NCBI RefSeq assembly: GCF_007992175.1 | Contig: NZ_BJZT01000036.1 | Span: 34,899-98,898, forward strand | Length of the DNA: 64,000 nt | Origin: Methylobacterium haplocladii | GTDB lineage: Bacteria; Pseudomonadota; Alphaproteobacteria; Rhizobiales; Beijerinckiaceae | Reading direction: 5' to 3' | Shown here: positions 17,401-24,950 of the stretch, piece by piece | Layout: each line of letters begins with the position of its first letter | Numbering within the stretch: position 1 is the stretch's first letter | Notes under the pieces: model-generated | The model's database searches: none | Told to the model about the DNA's origin: nothing | Seen by the model: only the letters and a program-made list of their open reading frames with translations | Position numbers and translations under genes: made by a program

Positions 17401-17510
17401 CCGGGGCTCGCCGAAGGCGGGAACCCGGAACCCACCCGGAATGCACCCTCGGTTTCGCAGCCGGTCGTGCCTGGTCGTGGGTTCGGGGTTCCGCTGCGCG
17501 GCCCCGGAAT
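17401..17510. repeat. REP-like palindromic element, family A
   Basis: A left arm containing CCGGGGCTCGCC and GGAACCCGGAACCCA (17401-17434) is answered by TGGGTTCGGGGTTCCGC and GCGGCCCCGG (17478-17507), forming a long imperfect hairpin. The arms resemble the element at 44609-44737, including the CCCCGGAATGACGGTGG edge. It lies between fliR and flhB. Confidence 0.75.
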
Positions 17511-17555
17511 GACGGTGGTGGGCGTCAGAGCCGTCAGCCCAGGGATGCCGCACCC

Positions 17556-18320
17556 CTACCGCCCCAGAAAATCCGCCAGATACCGGCCGAGATCGTCCAA
17601 AAACACGCCCATCACCACGCCGAGCGAGGCGAGCAGGATCAGCATGCCGATCAGGATCGAGGCCGGCACCGCGACGAAGAAGACCTGCAATTGCGGCATC
17701 AGCCGCGAGAGCACCCCGAGCCCGAGATTGAACAGGATCCCGAAAGCGATGAACGGCGCCGAGATCTGGATGGCGAGGGTGAAGCCGCGGGCCACAGCCT
17801 TGATCGCGAGTTGGGCCGCATCGCCGAACGCCGGCAGATTGCTCGGCGGCAGGAGCATGTAGCTGCGCCCGATCGCGTCGAGCGCGAGGTGGTGCAGGTC
17901 GGTCGCCAGGATCAGCGTGATACCGAGGAGCGACAGGAAGTTGCCGAGCGTCACCTGCTGCGAGGCCGTCATCGGGTCGACGGTCATGGCGTAGGACAGG
18001 CCGAGCGACTGCGAGATCACCACGCCCGCCGTCTGCAGCGCGGCGAGCACCATGCGCACGGTCAGCCCGAGCACCAGCCCGATCAGGATCTCGCCGAACA
18101 GCACGCCGATCAGTGCCGGCCCCGCCAGCGCACCGCTCGTCGCCGGCAGGAGCGGGCGCACCGTGGGAAACAACACCAGCGTCACCAGCAGCGCCAGCGA
18201 CAGCCGCAGGCGCGCCGAGATGGTCTGCTCGCCGAGGCCCGGCATCAGCATCATCATCACGCCGACGCGCGCGAAGGTCAGCAGGAACGCCGCCGCGATG
18301 CCGGGCAGGAGGAGGTTCAT
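17556..18320 (-). CDS. fliR: Flagellar export apparatus protein FliR
   Basis: The 254-residue protein has about six membrane helices, the N-terminal FARVGVMMMLMPGLGEQTIS block and LGLTVRMVLAALQTAGVVISQ typical of FliR. It is part of the FliP5-FliQ4-FliR1 export gate in the basal body. It follows fliQ after 24 bp in the same operon. Its 3' end is followed by about 200 bp with a palindromic repeat before flhB, which could weaken read-through. Confidence 0.95.
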   Translation of the reverse strand: MNLLLPGIAAAFLLTFARVGVMMMLMPGLGEQTISARLRLSLALLVTLVLFPTVRPLLPATSGALAGPALIGVLFGEILIGLVLGLTVRMVLAALQTAGVVISQSLGLSYAMTVDPMTASQQVTLGNFLSLLGITLILATDLHHLALDAIGRSYMLLPPSNLPAFGDAAQLAIKAVARGFTLAIQISAPFIAFGILFNLGLGVLSRLMPQLQVFFVAVPASILIGMLILLASLGVVMGVFLDDLGRYLADFLGR

Positions 18321-18344
18321 GCCCCGTGATAGCAGAGGAAGCCA

Positions 18345-18611
18345 CTAGCCGCCCGAGGCGATGCGTTCGGCGATGCGACCCATGTAGGAGGCGAGCGCGT
18401 CGCCCATGAAGGGCAGCATGAACAGCAGCGCGGCGAAGACCGCGACGATTTTCGGCACGTAGATCAGGGTCTGCTCCTGGATCTGCGTGAGCGCCTGGAA
18501 CAGCGAGACCGCGAGCCCGACGATGAGCGCGACGATCATCAGCGGTCCCGCCACCTTGAGGAAGGTGACGATCCCGTCGCGGGCGATGTCGAGGATGGCG
18601 AGGCCGGTCAT
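18345..18611 (-). CDS. fliQ: Flagellar export apparatus protein FliQ
   Basis: At 88 residues it has the usual FliQ length and two membrane helices (residues 17-40 and 52-72). The loop between them is Gln/Thr-rich (FQALTQIQEQTLIYVPKIV), a family signature. It forms part of the flagellar protein export gate. It is preceded by a long palindromic element that separates it from fliE. Confidence 0.95.
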   Translation of the reverse strand: MTGLAILDIARDGIVTFLKVAGPLMIVALIVGLAVSLFQALTQIQEQTLIYVPKIVAVFAALLFMLPFMGDALASYMGRIAERIASGG

Positions 18612-18631
18612 TGTCTTTGGGGCTTTGCGCT

Positions 18632-18755
18632 GCGGTTTCTTGTTTCCCTCTCCCCTCTGCGGGAGAGGGTAGCCCGCGAAGCGGGTCGGAGAGGGGAGCG
18701 ACGGTGCCTGAGAGGGCGCTCCCCTCTCCCGCAGAGGGGAGAGGGAAGAAACCGC
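18632..18755. repeat. REP-like palindromic element, family B
   Basis: Outer arms GCGGTTTCTT (18632-18641) and AAGAAACCGC (18746-18755) enclose CCCTCTCCCCTCTGCGGGAG and its complement CTCCCGCAGAGGGGAGAGGG. A central GCCCGCGAAGCGGGT hairpin lies within. It sits between fliE and fliQ, ending four bases from the fliE stop. A related copy is at 46938-47071. Confidence 0.85.
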
Positions 18756-18758
18756 GCG

Positions 18759-19073
18759 CTAGATCGGCATCCGCATGATTTCCTCGTAGGCCGAAATCAC
18801 GCGGTCGCGCACGGCCACCAGGGTCTGGAGCGCCGTCTCGCTCTCGGCCACCGCGGTGACGACGTCGATGACGTTGGCCTTGCCGCCGGCCGCCGAGAGG
18901 GTCTGCGCGTCGGCCTTGGCGCCGGTCTGCGCCACCGAGTCGAGGGCCTGGGTGAGCAGCGAGCCGAAACCGCCGCCGGCCCCGCTGGTCTGCATCGGCT
19001 TCGGCGCGGCGCCCGGCCGGGCGATGGACTGGGCGGCGGCGTAGGCGCCGGCGGCGAAGGCGGAGGTGGCCAT
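18759..19073 (-). CDS. fliE: Flagellar hook-basal body protein FliE
   Basis: The 104-residue protein ends with the conserved FliE segment (VTAVAESETALQTLVAVRDR followed by VISAYEEIMRMPI) and has an Ala/Gly-rich N-terminal half. FliE links the MS ring to the rod. The frame continues upstream in an overlapping reading of flgC and flgB, but ATG 19073, five bases after the flgC stop, is clearly the start. The tight spacing supports co-translation with flgC. Confidence 0.95.
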   Translation of the reverse strand: MATSAFAAGAYAAAQSIARPGAAPKPMQTSGAGGGFGSLLTQALDSVAQTGAKADAQTLSAAGGKANVIDVVTAVAESETALQTLVAVRDRVISAYEEIMRMPI

Positions 19074-19078
19074 GGGCG

Positions 19079-19489
19079 TCAGGCCTTCAGGATTTCGAGG
19101 GTTTTCGAGATCATACGCCGGGTGGCGGTGACCATGTTGAGGTTGGCCTCGTAGGAGCGCTGGGCCTCGCGCATGTCCATGTTCTCGATCAGCCCGTTGA
19201 CGTTGGGCATCGAGACCTCGCCCTTGGCGTTGGCGGCCGGGTTGCCGGGGTCGTACTTGGTGCGGAACGGGGTCTGGTCGCGCCGGACCCGGCCGGCCTC
19301 CACGAGGGTCGCGCCGAGTTCGCTGTCGAAGCGGTTGGTCAGCGTCGGAATCTTGCGGCGGTAGGGCTCGCCCCCGGCGGTCTTGGCCGAGGAATCCGCG
19401 TTGGCGATGTTCTCCGCGATGATCCGCATGCGGCCGGACTGGGCCTTGAGCCCCGAGGCGGCGATGCCGAGCGTCTTGAGGAAGTCCAT
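19079..19489 (-). CDS. flgC: Flagellar proximal rod protein FlgC
   Basis: The 136-residue protein begins MDFLKTLGIAASGLKAQSGR and contains IIAENIANADS, the rod/hook family N-terminal signature. The C-terminal helix ENMDMREAQRSYEANLNMV is characteristic of FlgC. It is a structural rod protein exported through the flagellar gate. It lies between flgB and fliE with short gaps of 21 and 5 bp. Confidence 0.96.
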   Translation of the reverse strand: MDFLKTLGIAASGLKAQSGRMRIIAENIANADSSAKTAGGEPYRRKIPTLTNRFDSELGATLVEAGRVRRDQTPFRTKYDPGNPAANAKGEVSMPNVNGLIENMDMREAQRSYEANLNMVTATRRMISKTLEILKA

Positions 19490-19510
19490 GGCGAGCTCCT
19501 GTTATCCGGC

Positions 19511-19933
19511 TCAGCGCTTGCCGACGGCGATCTTCAGGGCGTCGAGGCTCTTCTGGTAGAGCGAGGCGACCATCTGGTAGTCGCTCTGGTTCTCGCCGGC
19601 CTTCATCATCTCCTCTTCGAGATTGACGCCGTTGCCGCCGGGGCGGATCTCGAAACCCTTGTAGCGTTTCGGCGCCGCGTTCGGTCCGTCGGCCGAGGCG
19701 AGGCCGATATGGTTGGCGTTCGTGCGGGCGAGCCCGTCGCCGCCCACGATCGCGGCCGACGGCGCGGTCATGCCGCTCGGACCCGAGGAGCTGCCGATCT
19801 CGGCGAGATCGCGCGGCCGAAAGTTCGGCATGTCGGCATTCGCCACGTTCTCGGCGAGCAGCGCCTGGCGGGCCTGATGCCACTGCATCTTGTTGCGCAG
19901 CATTCCGAGGATGGGCAGGTCGGTGAAGGACAT
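19511..19933 (-). CDS. flgB: Flagellar proximal rod protein FlgB
   Basis: The 140-residue protein starts MSFTDLPILGMLRNKMQWHQ and has LLAENVANADMPNFRPRDL, the rod family signature, with a C-terminal helix ending SLYQKSLDALKIAVGK. It is the first gene of the flgB-to-flhB operon. The frame extends upstream to 20020, but the ATG at 19933 is at the family start. A perfect TTAA-N7-TTAA box is centred about 113 bp upstream. Confidence 0.95.
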   Translation of the reverse strand: MSFTDLPILGMLRNKMQWHQARQALLAENVANADMPNFRPRDLAEIGSSSGPSGMTAPSAAIVGGDGLARTNANHIGLASADGPNAAPKRYKGFEIRPGGNGVNLEEEMMKAGENQSDYQMVASLYQKSLDALKIAVGKR

Positions 19934-20038
19934 CGCGCGCCGAACCCTTCCCGCGTATTCCGGCCGCTCGCGGCGGCCTACCCGGCACGGATTGCCGAGT
20001 GCCCCGTTCGCGGTGGGCAAAATCTGCCGCCTGCGTGG

Positions 20039-20053
20039 TTAATGGACCGTTAA
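20039..20053. promoter_or_regulatory. CtrA-type binding site (TTAA-N7-TTAA)
   Basis: TTAA at 20039-20042, a seven-base spacer TGGACCG, and TTAA at 20050-20053 match the full CtrA consensus for a dimer. The site lies about 106 bp upstream of the flgB start codon. CtrA is the response regulator fed by CckA, whose gene ends this same transcription unit. Confidence 0.65.
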
Positions 20054-20189
20054 AATCAGGCGGATGGCCTGCTTCCGCCTCCGAATGATCCAGCACGGCT
20101 TCCGCCGTTTCCCAGGCATCGATCCCCGCGCCAGTTCGGCTGCGATCGGCTTGATCGTGCGGGTATCCCCCGATCGCTGCGTGAAGCTG

Positions 20190-20204
20190 TTAACGAAGTT
20201 TTTA
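20190..20204. promoter_or_regulatory. Degenerate CtrA-type site upstream of fliO
   Basis: TTAA (20190-20193), seven bases, then TTTA (20201-20204) differ from the CtrA consensus by one base in the second half. It lies about 92 bp upstream of the fliO start and could serve that side of the divergent region. Confidence 0.35.
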
Positions 20205-20295
20205 CCTTTGTTGCCCGCTGCGGAGCCGGACGCGATACTGTCGCGCGGCGTCGCATGCCCGGCCGGCTCGGCCCGGACAACGAGAGTGTCCCGTC

Positions 20296-21471
20296 TTGCC
20301 AGAGTTCTTCAGTTCGGACGGACCGTACTACTTGCAGTTCCTCGTCATCTTTCTCGTCATCCTCGTCCTGCTGATGGGGATCGTGCTGCTGTTTCGCCGG
20401 ATCGCCGGGCGCGGATTGTCGATGTCCGCACGCGCGACAAACCGCTCGCGCCAGCCGCGCCTCGGCATCGTCGACATCTACGAGCTCGACCGGCACCGCC
20501 AGCTGATCCTGCTGCGGCGGGACAACGTCGAGCACCTGCTCCTCGTGGGCGGCCCCAACGACGTCGTGGTGGAGCGCAACGTCATTCGCGGGGCCGGCTC
20601 CCAGTTGCCCGGCGAGACGTCGATGCGGCAGGAGCCCGCTGCCGACATGCTGCCCGACCCGGGCATCCAGGCGAATCCCGCGGCCCTCGGGACAGGCTCC
20701 TTCGAGATGCCGCTGGTCGTGCCGCAGCCGACCCCCGGCACGAACGGTCACGTGAGCGCCACCACCGGCCGGCCGCCGCCGCTGGATCCGGCCCTGTTCG
20801 AGCCCGAGGCTCCGCCGGCGGAGCGGAGTGCGGCCGAGCCCGCGAGATCGCGCATCGGCATCTCGCAGATCGGGAGCATTCTGCGGCGCATGCCGCCGCC
20901 GCTGGTCGATCCGCGCCCCGAGCCCGCCTCCGAGCGCGTACGACCCGAGCCTGCCGCCCCGACCGGATCTGCCGAGTCGCAACCGATCGTTCCGCCCGCG
21001 CCGACGTCGGCCGGCGCACCGCGCCCGGTCGATCCGGCGGCCCTGTCGGACATGGCCCGCCAGCTCGAAACCGCCCTGCGCCGGCAATCTTCCGCCGTGA
21101 CGCCGCCCCCCGGTCAGGGCGTGCCGGCTCCCGCATCCACCGAACCGATGCCGCCTCCGCCGCCGGCCGCCGCGCCGCCGGTTGCCGTCGAGCCGGTCAT
21201 CGCCGTGGCCACGGCACGGCCGAACCCGACCTTCCTGATCGGACGCGCAAACCCGGTGCCGCAGCCGACTGCGTCGGAGCCTAAGCCCGACCCCGACCCG
21301 ATCGCTGCAGCCATGGCGGCGGCTCCGCCCCCACCGACGGCTTCGGAGCCGCCGCCTCCGGCGTCCGAGACCAAGCCCGCGCCGCAAGGCGGAGGCACGC
21401 CGTTCACCGTCGAGGAGATCGAAACGGAGTTCGCCCGCCTGCTCGGCCGGCCGCTCGATCGAAAAACCTGA
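20296..21471 (+). CDS. fliO: FliO-like flagellar biosynthesis protein with long Pro-rich tail
   Basis: The 391-residue protein begins with a short periplasmic segment and one membrane helix (residues 13-33, LQFLVIFLVILVLLMGIVLLF). A FliO-like cytoplasmic domain follows to about residue 100 (RLGIVDIYELDRHRQLILLRRDNVEHLLLVGG). The remaining 290 residues are Pro/Ala-rich and low complexity, ending in a charged helix, FTVEEIETEFARLLGRP. Ordinary FliO is 100-150 residues, so the tail is unusual. Translation appears to start at TTG 20296, because the only nearby ATG falls inside the helix. FliO helps assemble FliP; fliP follows on the same strand. Confidence 0.78.
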   Translation: MPEFFSSDGPYYLQFLVIFLVILVLLMGIVLLFRRIAGRGLSMSARATNRSRQPRLGIVDIYELDRHRQLILLRRDNVEHLLLVGGPNDVVVERNVIRGAGSQLPGETSMRQEPAADMLPDPGIQANPAALGTGSFEMPLVVPQPTPGTNGHVSATTGRPPPLDPALFEPEAPPAERSAAEPARSRIGISQIGSILRRMPPPLVDPRPEPASERVRPEPAAPTGSAESQPIVPPAPTSAGAPRPVDPAALSDMARQLETALRRQSSAVTPPPGQGVPAPASTEPMPPPPPAAAPPVAVEPVIAVATARPNPTFLIGRANPVPQPTASEPKPDPDPIAAAMAAAPPPPTASEPPPPASETKPAPQGGGTPFTVEEIETEFARLLGRPLDRKT

Positions 21472-21599
21472 GACGAGCCCGGCCTTTGTCGTAACGGGCG
21501 TTCTTTCGACGAACCGACGTCGCCTTCGTCGGAAAGGGCTCTGAGCGTGGCCGCGCGTCGCTTGTGCGCAGGCCCGGCGCGACGCAGGTTGCGGGCGCG

Positions 21600-22343
21600 A
21601 TGAAGCCCTCGAATCGAGCCCTGACCTCCGGCCTTCTCGGCCTCGCCTTCGCTGCGATGAGCGCGGGGACGGCGCATGCGCAGAGCGTCAACGTCGATCT
21701 CGGCACCGGCGGCGTCACCGAGCGCGCGCTGCAACTCGTAGCCCTCGTCACGGTGTTGGCGCTGGCACCCTCCGTGCTGGTGATGGCGACCTCGTTCACG
21801 CGGATCGTGGTGGTGCTCTCGATCTTGCGCTCGGCGCTCGGCACCCAGACCGCCCCGCCCAACGCCGTGATCGTCAGCCTCGCGCTGTTCCTCACCGCCT
21901 TCGTGATGGCGCCGGTGGGCAAGGAGGCCTACCGCAACGGCATCGAGCCGCTGGTGGCCGGGCAGATCACGCAGGCCGTCGCCTTCGAGCGGGCGAGTGC
22001 GCCGTTCAAGAGCTTCATGCTCAAGAACGTCCGCGAAAAGGACCTCAAGCTCTTTCTCGACATGGCGAAGGTGCCGGTGCCCTCCGGCCCCGAGGCGGTG
22101 GGTCTCGAGGTCGTCACCCCGGCCTTCATGATCTCGGAACTGCGCCGTGCCTTCGAGATCGGCTTTCTGCTGTTCATCCCCTTCCTGATCATCGACCTCG
22201 TCGTCGCCTCGATCCTGATGGCGGTCGGCATGATGATGGTGCCTCCGGCCACCGTCGCGCTGCCGTTCAAGTTGATTTTCTTCGTGCTGGTCGACGGCTG
22301 GACGCTGGTGGCCGGCTCGCTGGTGCAGAGCTACGGCGGCTAG
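21600..22343 (+). CDS. fliP: Flagellar export gate protein FliP
   Basis: The 247-residue protein has a cleavable signal peptide (cut near AHA-QS). The family block TSFTRIVVVLSILRSALGTQ is near residue 75, and FMISELRRAFEIGFLLFIPF with IIDLVVASILMAVGMMMVPP near residue 180. It forms the core of the flagellar secretion gate with FliQ and FliR. The start at ATG 21600 gives the signal peptide directly; an earlier in-frame codon at 21564 adds no family sequence. It lies 128 bp after fliO and overlaps the convergent nitronate monooxygenase gene by four bases at the stop. Confidence 0.96.
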   Translation: MKPSNRALTSGLLGLAFAAMSAGTAHAQSVNVDLGTGGVTERALQLVALVTVLALAPSVLVMATSFTRIVVVLSILRSALGTQTAPPNAVIVSLALFLTAFVMAPVGKEAYRNGIEPLVAGQITQAVAFERASAPFKSFMLKNVREKDLKLFLDMAKVPVPSGPEAVGLEVVTPAFMISELRRAFEIGFLLFIPFLIIDLVVASILMAVGMMMVPPATVALPFKLIFFVLVDGWTLVAGSLVQSYGG

Positions 22344-23434
22344 CGGTCCCCGATCTGCGCAAGCCGCTGTGCGGCCTCCTCGGCGATCAGCCGCGTCAGC
22401 TCTGCGGCCCCGAGATCGCGCGACAAGGCCGCCGCCTGTCCGGCCCAGAGCGGCGAGAAGTCGCCGCTGCCCTGCCGCTCCGCCGTCACCCGCAGCGACT
22501 GCAGCGCGACGGCCGCCTTCGGAAACGCCGGTGCGTCGTCGCAGAGCGGCCCGAGATCGCGCATCGCCCGGTTGAAGAGGCTGCGCGCCGGCCGCCCGGT
22601 AAAGACGTTGGTGATCGCGGTGTCCTCGTCGCGCGCCGCACGCAGGGCAGCGACATGGGCCTCGGAGATGCCGGCCTCGGGGCAACGCAGGTAAGCGGTT
22701 CCGATCTGCACTCCGGCCGCGCCGAGGGCGAAGGCCGCCGCGACCCCGCGCCCGTCGGCGATGCCGCCGGCGGCGATGACGGGGACCTTCACGGCATCGA
22801 CCACCTGCGGCAACAGGGCGAACAGGCCGGGCTGCGCGGCGAGTTCCCCGGGCAAAAACATCCCGCGATGGCCGCCGGCTTCCGCCCCTTGTGCGATCAC
22901 CGCGTCGACGCCCTGGGCGTGGAGCCAGCGCGCTTCGGCCACCGTCGTCGCCGAGGCGAAGATCAGGCAGCCGGCGGCGCGCACCCGCTCGCGCAGCGCC
23001 GCGTTCGGCAAGCCGAAATGGAAGCTGACCACCTTCGGCCGCAGTTCCTCGACGACGGCGCACATGGCCTCATCGAACGGCGCCCGCTTCGCCATGGGCG
23101 TCGCGGCGGCCGGATCGAGCCCGTGCTCCGCGTAATAGGGTGCGAGCCGCGCGAGCCAGCGCGCGTCGCGTGGCGCGTCCTCCGCCGGCGGCACGTGGCA
23201 GAAGAAGTTGAGGTTGATCGGACCGTCGGCGCTGTCGCGGATCGTGGCCACGGCGGCCCGGACCCGCTCGGCCGTCAGTGCCGCGCAGGCCAGCGAGCCG
23301 AGGCCGCCGGCACCGGCGACGCAGGCGGTGAGCGCCGCCTCGGTCCCGACCATCGGGGCCAGGACGATCGGATATGCGATCCCGACGAGATCGAGGAGGC
23401 GGCGGTCGGGCCAGGGCATTCCGGGGGGTCCCAT
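22340..23434 (-). CDS. Nitronate monooxygenase family flavoprotein
   Basis: The 364-residue TIM-barrel protein has the class signature IAQGAEAGGHRGMF near residue 185. PVIAAGGIADGRGV and GAAGVQIGTAYL supply the FMN phosphate site, and PIVLAPMVG lies near the N-terminus. The family oxidises nitronates such as propionate-3-nitronate using FMN and oxygen; the substrate here is not proven. An ATG at 23419 is an equally possible start. The gene is divergent from doxX-like with about 100 bp between, and convergent with fliP. Confidence 0.85.
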   Translation of the reverse strand: MGPPGMPWPDRRLLDLVGIAYPIVLAPMVGTEAALTACVAGAGGLGSLACAALTAERVRAAVATIRDSADGPINLNFFCHVPPAEDAPRDARWLARLAPYYAEHGLDPAAATPMAKRAPFDEAMCAVVEELRPKVVSFHFGLPNAALRERVRAAGCLIFASATTVAEARWLHAQGVDAVIAQGAEAGGHRGMFLPGELAAQPGLFALLPQVVDAVKVPVIAAGGIADGRGVAAAFALGAAGVQIGTAYLRCPEAGISEAHVAALRAARDEDTAITNVFTGRPARSLFNRAMRDLGPLCDDAPAFPKAAVALQSLRVTAERQGSGDFSPLWAGQAAALSRDLGAAELTRLIAEEAAQRLAQIGDR

Positions 23435-23537
23435 CGCTGAGAAGAGCGGCGGTCCGCCTCTCCCTCCGATTGCAGTTTCACCGTGCCTAGCATAGGTCGG
23501 ATCGCGTGTTCAGCCGCGCATCGGGAGCGAATTGAGA

Positions 23538-23945
23538 ATGAATTTCAAGAACATCGCCGTTTTCTGGGCGCCGCGGATGCTGAGCATCCTGCGGATCGTC
23601 GCGGCCCTCGTCTTCATGGCCCACGGCACCCAGAAGATTCTGGGCTTCCCGGCCAGCAGCATGAACCCGGCGATGTTCTCGCTGCCCTGGATCGCCGGCA
23701 TCCTCGAACTCGTCGGTGGCGCGTTGCTGCTCATCGGCCTGTTCAGCCGGCCCGTTGCCTTCATCCTCTCGGGCGAGATGGCGGTGGCCTATTTCCTGGC
23801 GCATGCGCCCAAAAGTTTCTTCCCTTCGCTGAACGGCGGCGACGCCGCGATCCTGTTCTGTTTCGTCTTCCTCTACATCGCCGCGGCCGGTCCCGGTCCC
23901 CTCAGCGTCGACGCGCAGATGCGGCGCGGCACCGACGGCTACTGA
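23538..23945 (+). CDS. DoxX family membrane protein
   Basis: This 135-residue protein has four predicted helices. It carries the DoxX features LRIVAALVFMAHGTQKILGF in helix 1, LPWIAGILELVGGALLLIGL in helix 2, and EMAVAYFLAHAPKSFFP before helix 4. DoxX-like proteins are inner-membrane partners of redox or thiol-stress systems, but most remain uncharacterised. The start was set at ATG 23538; a TTG two codons upstream is possible. Its stop is two bases from the end of the convergent DUF1772 gene. Confidence 0.86.
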   Translation: MNFKNIAVFWAPRMLSILRIVAALVFMAHGTQKILGFPASSMNPAMFSLPWIAGILELVGGALLLIGLFSRPVAFILSGEMAVAYFLAHAPKSFFPSLNGGDAAILFCFVFLYIAAAGPGPLSVDAQMRRGTDGY

Positions 23946-23947
23946 CC

Positions 23948-24379
23948 TTACGCCAATAAGCCGGTGGCGTAGGCGGTCGAGGCCGCGAGCCCCAGACCCG
24001 TGCGGATCGCATGGAGCGATCCCCATCGCAGGATCAGCGCCCGACTCTCCGGTCCCGCCTCGGCGGGATCGATGGCCATCAGGCGCTTGTTCACCGGAAG
24101 GATCAGCCGAAGGGTGACGGGGATGTTCGCCAGCATCAGCAGCGCCCCGACGATCCAGCCGGGGTTGTCCATCCGGATCCAGGCGGCGAAGCCGAACACG
24201 AAGCTCACCAGCACCAGCGAGACCTGCATCGCCGTCGCCCGCTTGTAGGACGGCTTCCATTGCGCCAGCAGGGCATGGTCGTCGAGCCCGAGCCGGGCCG
24301 GCTGTTCGACGGCGTTGATGTAGAAGGCCGCGCCCGTGAACAGGGCGGCGGCGAAGAACGCCAGTTGGCCGAGAATCAT
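23948..24379 (-). CDS. DUF1772 membrane protein
   Basis: The 143-residue protein has four predicted helices. It contains the DUF1772-type pattern AAFYINAVEQPARLGLDDHALLAQW after helix 1, then a basic KPSYKRATAMQ before helix 2 and LRLILPVNKRLMAID in the middle loop. The function of the family is unknown. Its start overlaps the marR stop by four bases (ATGA), so it is co-translated with that regulator and is probably under its control. Confidence 0.8.
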   Translation of the reverse strand: MILGQLAFFAAALFTGAAFYINAVEQPARLGLDDHALLAQWKPSYKRATAMQVSLVLVSFVFGFAAWIRMDNPGWIVGALLMLANIPVTLRLILPVNKRLMAIDPAEAGPESRALILRWGSLHAIRTGLGLAASTAYATGLLA

Positions 24380-24840
24380 GCGGGTCTCTCGCTGTCGTGT
24401 GCCGTATCGGCTTCGAGCCGGCGGCGCAGCATGCGCAGCAGGCCCGTCGCCTCCTCGATCGCATCCTCCGGCAGCCCCTCCGCCAGAGCAGACGCCCAGG
24501 GTGCCTGCCGTGCGGCCGCTTTCGCGTAGACGGCGCGGCCATGCCCGGTGAGCAGCACGAGCTTTGCGCGCTGGTGATGCGGGTTCGGGGCGAACTCCAC
24601 GAGACCCGAAGCCTGCAACTCGTTGGCGATGCGCTGCACGTTCTGGCGCGACAGCCCCATGGTCCGCGCGACATGCGCGACCGGCGAAGCCGTCGGCGCC
24701 ATCGCCACGGCGCCAAGCACCTGCCAGCGCGCACTGGTCAGTCCGAGGTCCTGCACGAGCGCATCGCCGGCCGCGAGCAAGCAGCCGTTGAGTCGAAAAC
24801 TCTCCAGGATCAGGTCGGTGATGGCATCGCCGGGCTTCAT
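24376..24840 (-). CDS. MarR family transcriptional regulator
   Basis: The 154-residue protein has the MarR winged-helix fold. LGLTSARWQVLGAVAMAPT gives helices 1-2, VAHVARTMGLSRQNVQRIAN the recognition helix-turn-helix, and ASGLVEFAPNPHHQRAKLVL the wing with its Asn/Arg turn. A C-terminal dimer helix follows. It is the first gene of a two-gene operon with the DUF1772 protein. A long, nearly perfect palindrome overlaps its start codon, pointing to autorepression. The ligand is unknown; MarR proteins often sense phenolics or oxidants. Confidence 0.88.
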   Translation of the reverse strand: MKPGDAITDLILESFRLNGCLLAAGDALVQDLGLTSARWQVLGAVAMAPTASPVAHVARTMGLSRQNVQRIANELQASGLVEFAPNPHHQRAKLVLLTGHGRAVYAKAAARQAPWASALAEGLPEDAIEEATGLLRMLRRRLEADTAHDSERPA

Positions 24841-24875
24841 GACAACAGCATGTCGTTTTGACAGTATGTTGTCAA
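24840..24875 (-). promoter_or_regulatory. MarR autoregulatory operator overlapping promoter and start codon
   Basis: The arms TGACAACA (24840-24847) and TGTTGTCA (24867-24874) are perfect complements. They enclose a second inverted pair, TGTC (24851-24854) and GACA (24860-24863), around a five-base centre. On the minus strand TTGACA (24875-24870) and CATGCT lie 17 bases apart and could be -35 and -10, which would put transcription start at about the ATG. Confidence 0.65.
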
Positions 24876-24950
24876 TTCACTGCAAAAAGCGGCCCCGAGA
24901 GACGATCTCGGGACCGGATGCGAACGCTTGCGCCTCAAGCGAGACGACGT

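Larger units (their letters stand above)
19934..20295. other. Divergent flagellar promoter region (flgB / fliO)
   Basis: This 362-bp AT-richer region separates the two divergent flagellar transcription units. It holds a perfect CtrA-type box at 20039-20053 and a degenerate one at 20190-20204, each nearer to one of the two genes. I see no convincing gene inside it. Confidence 0.6.
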
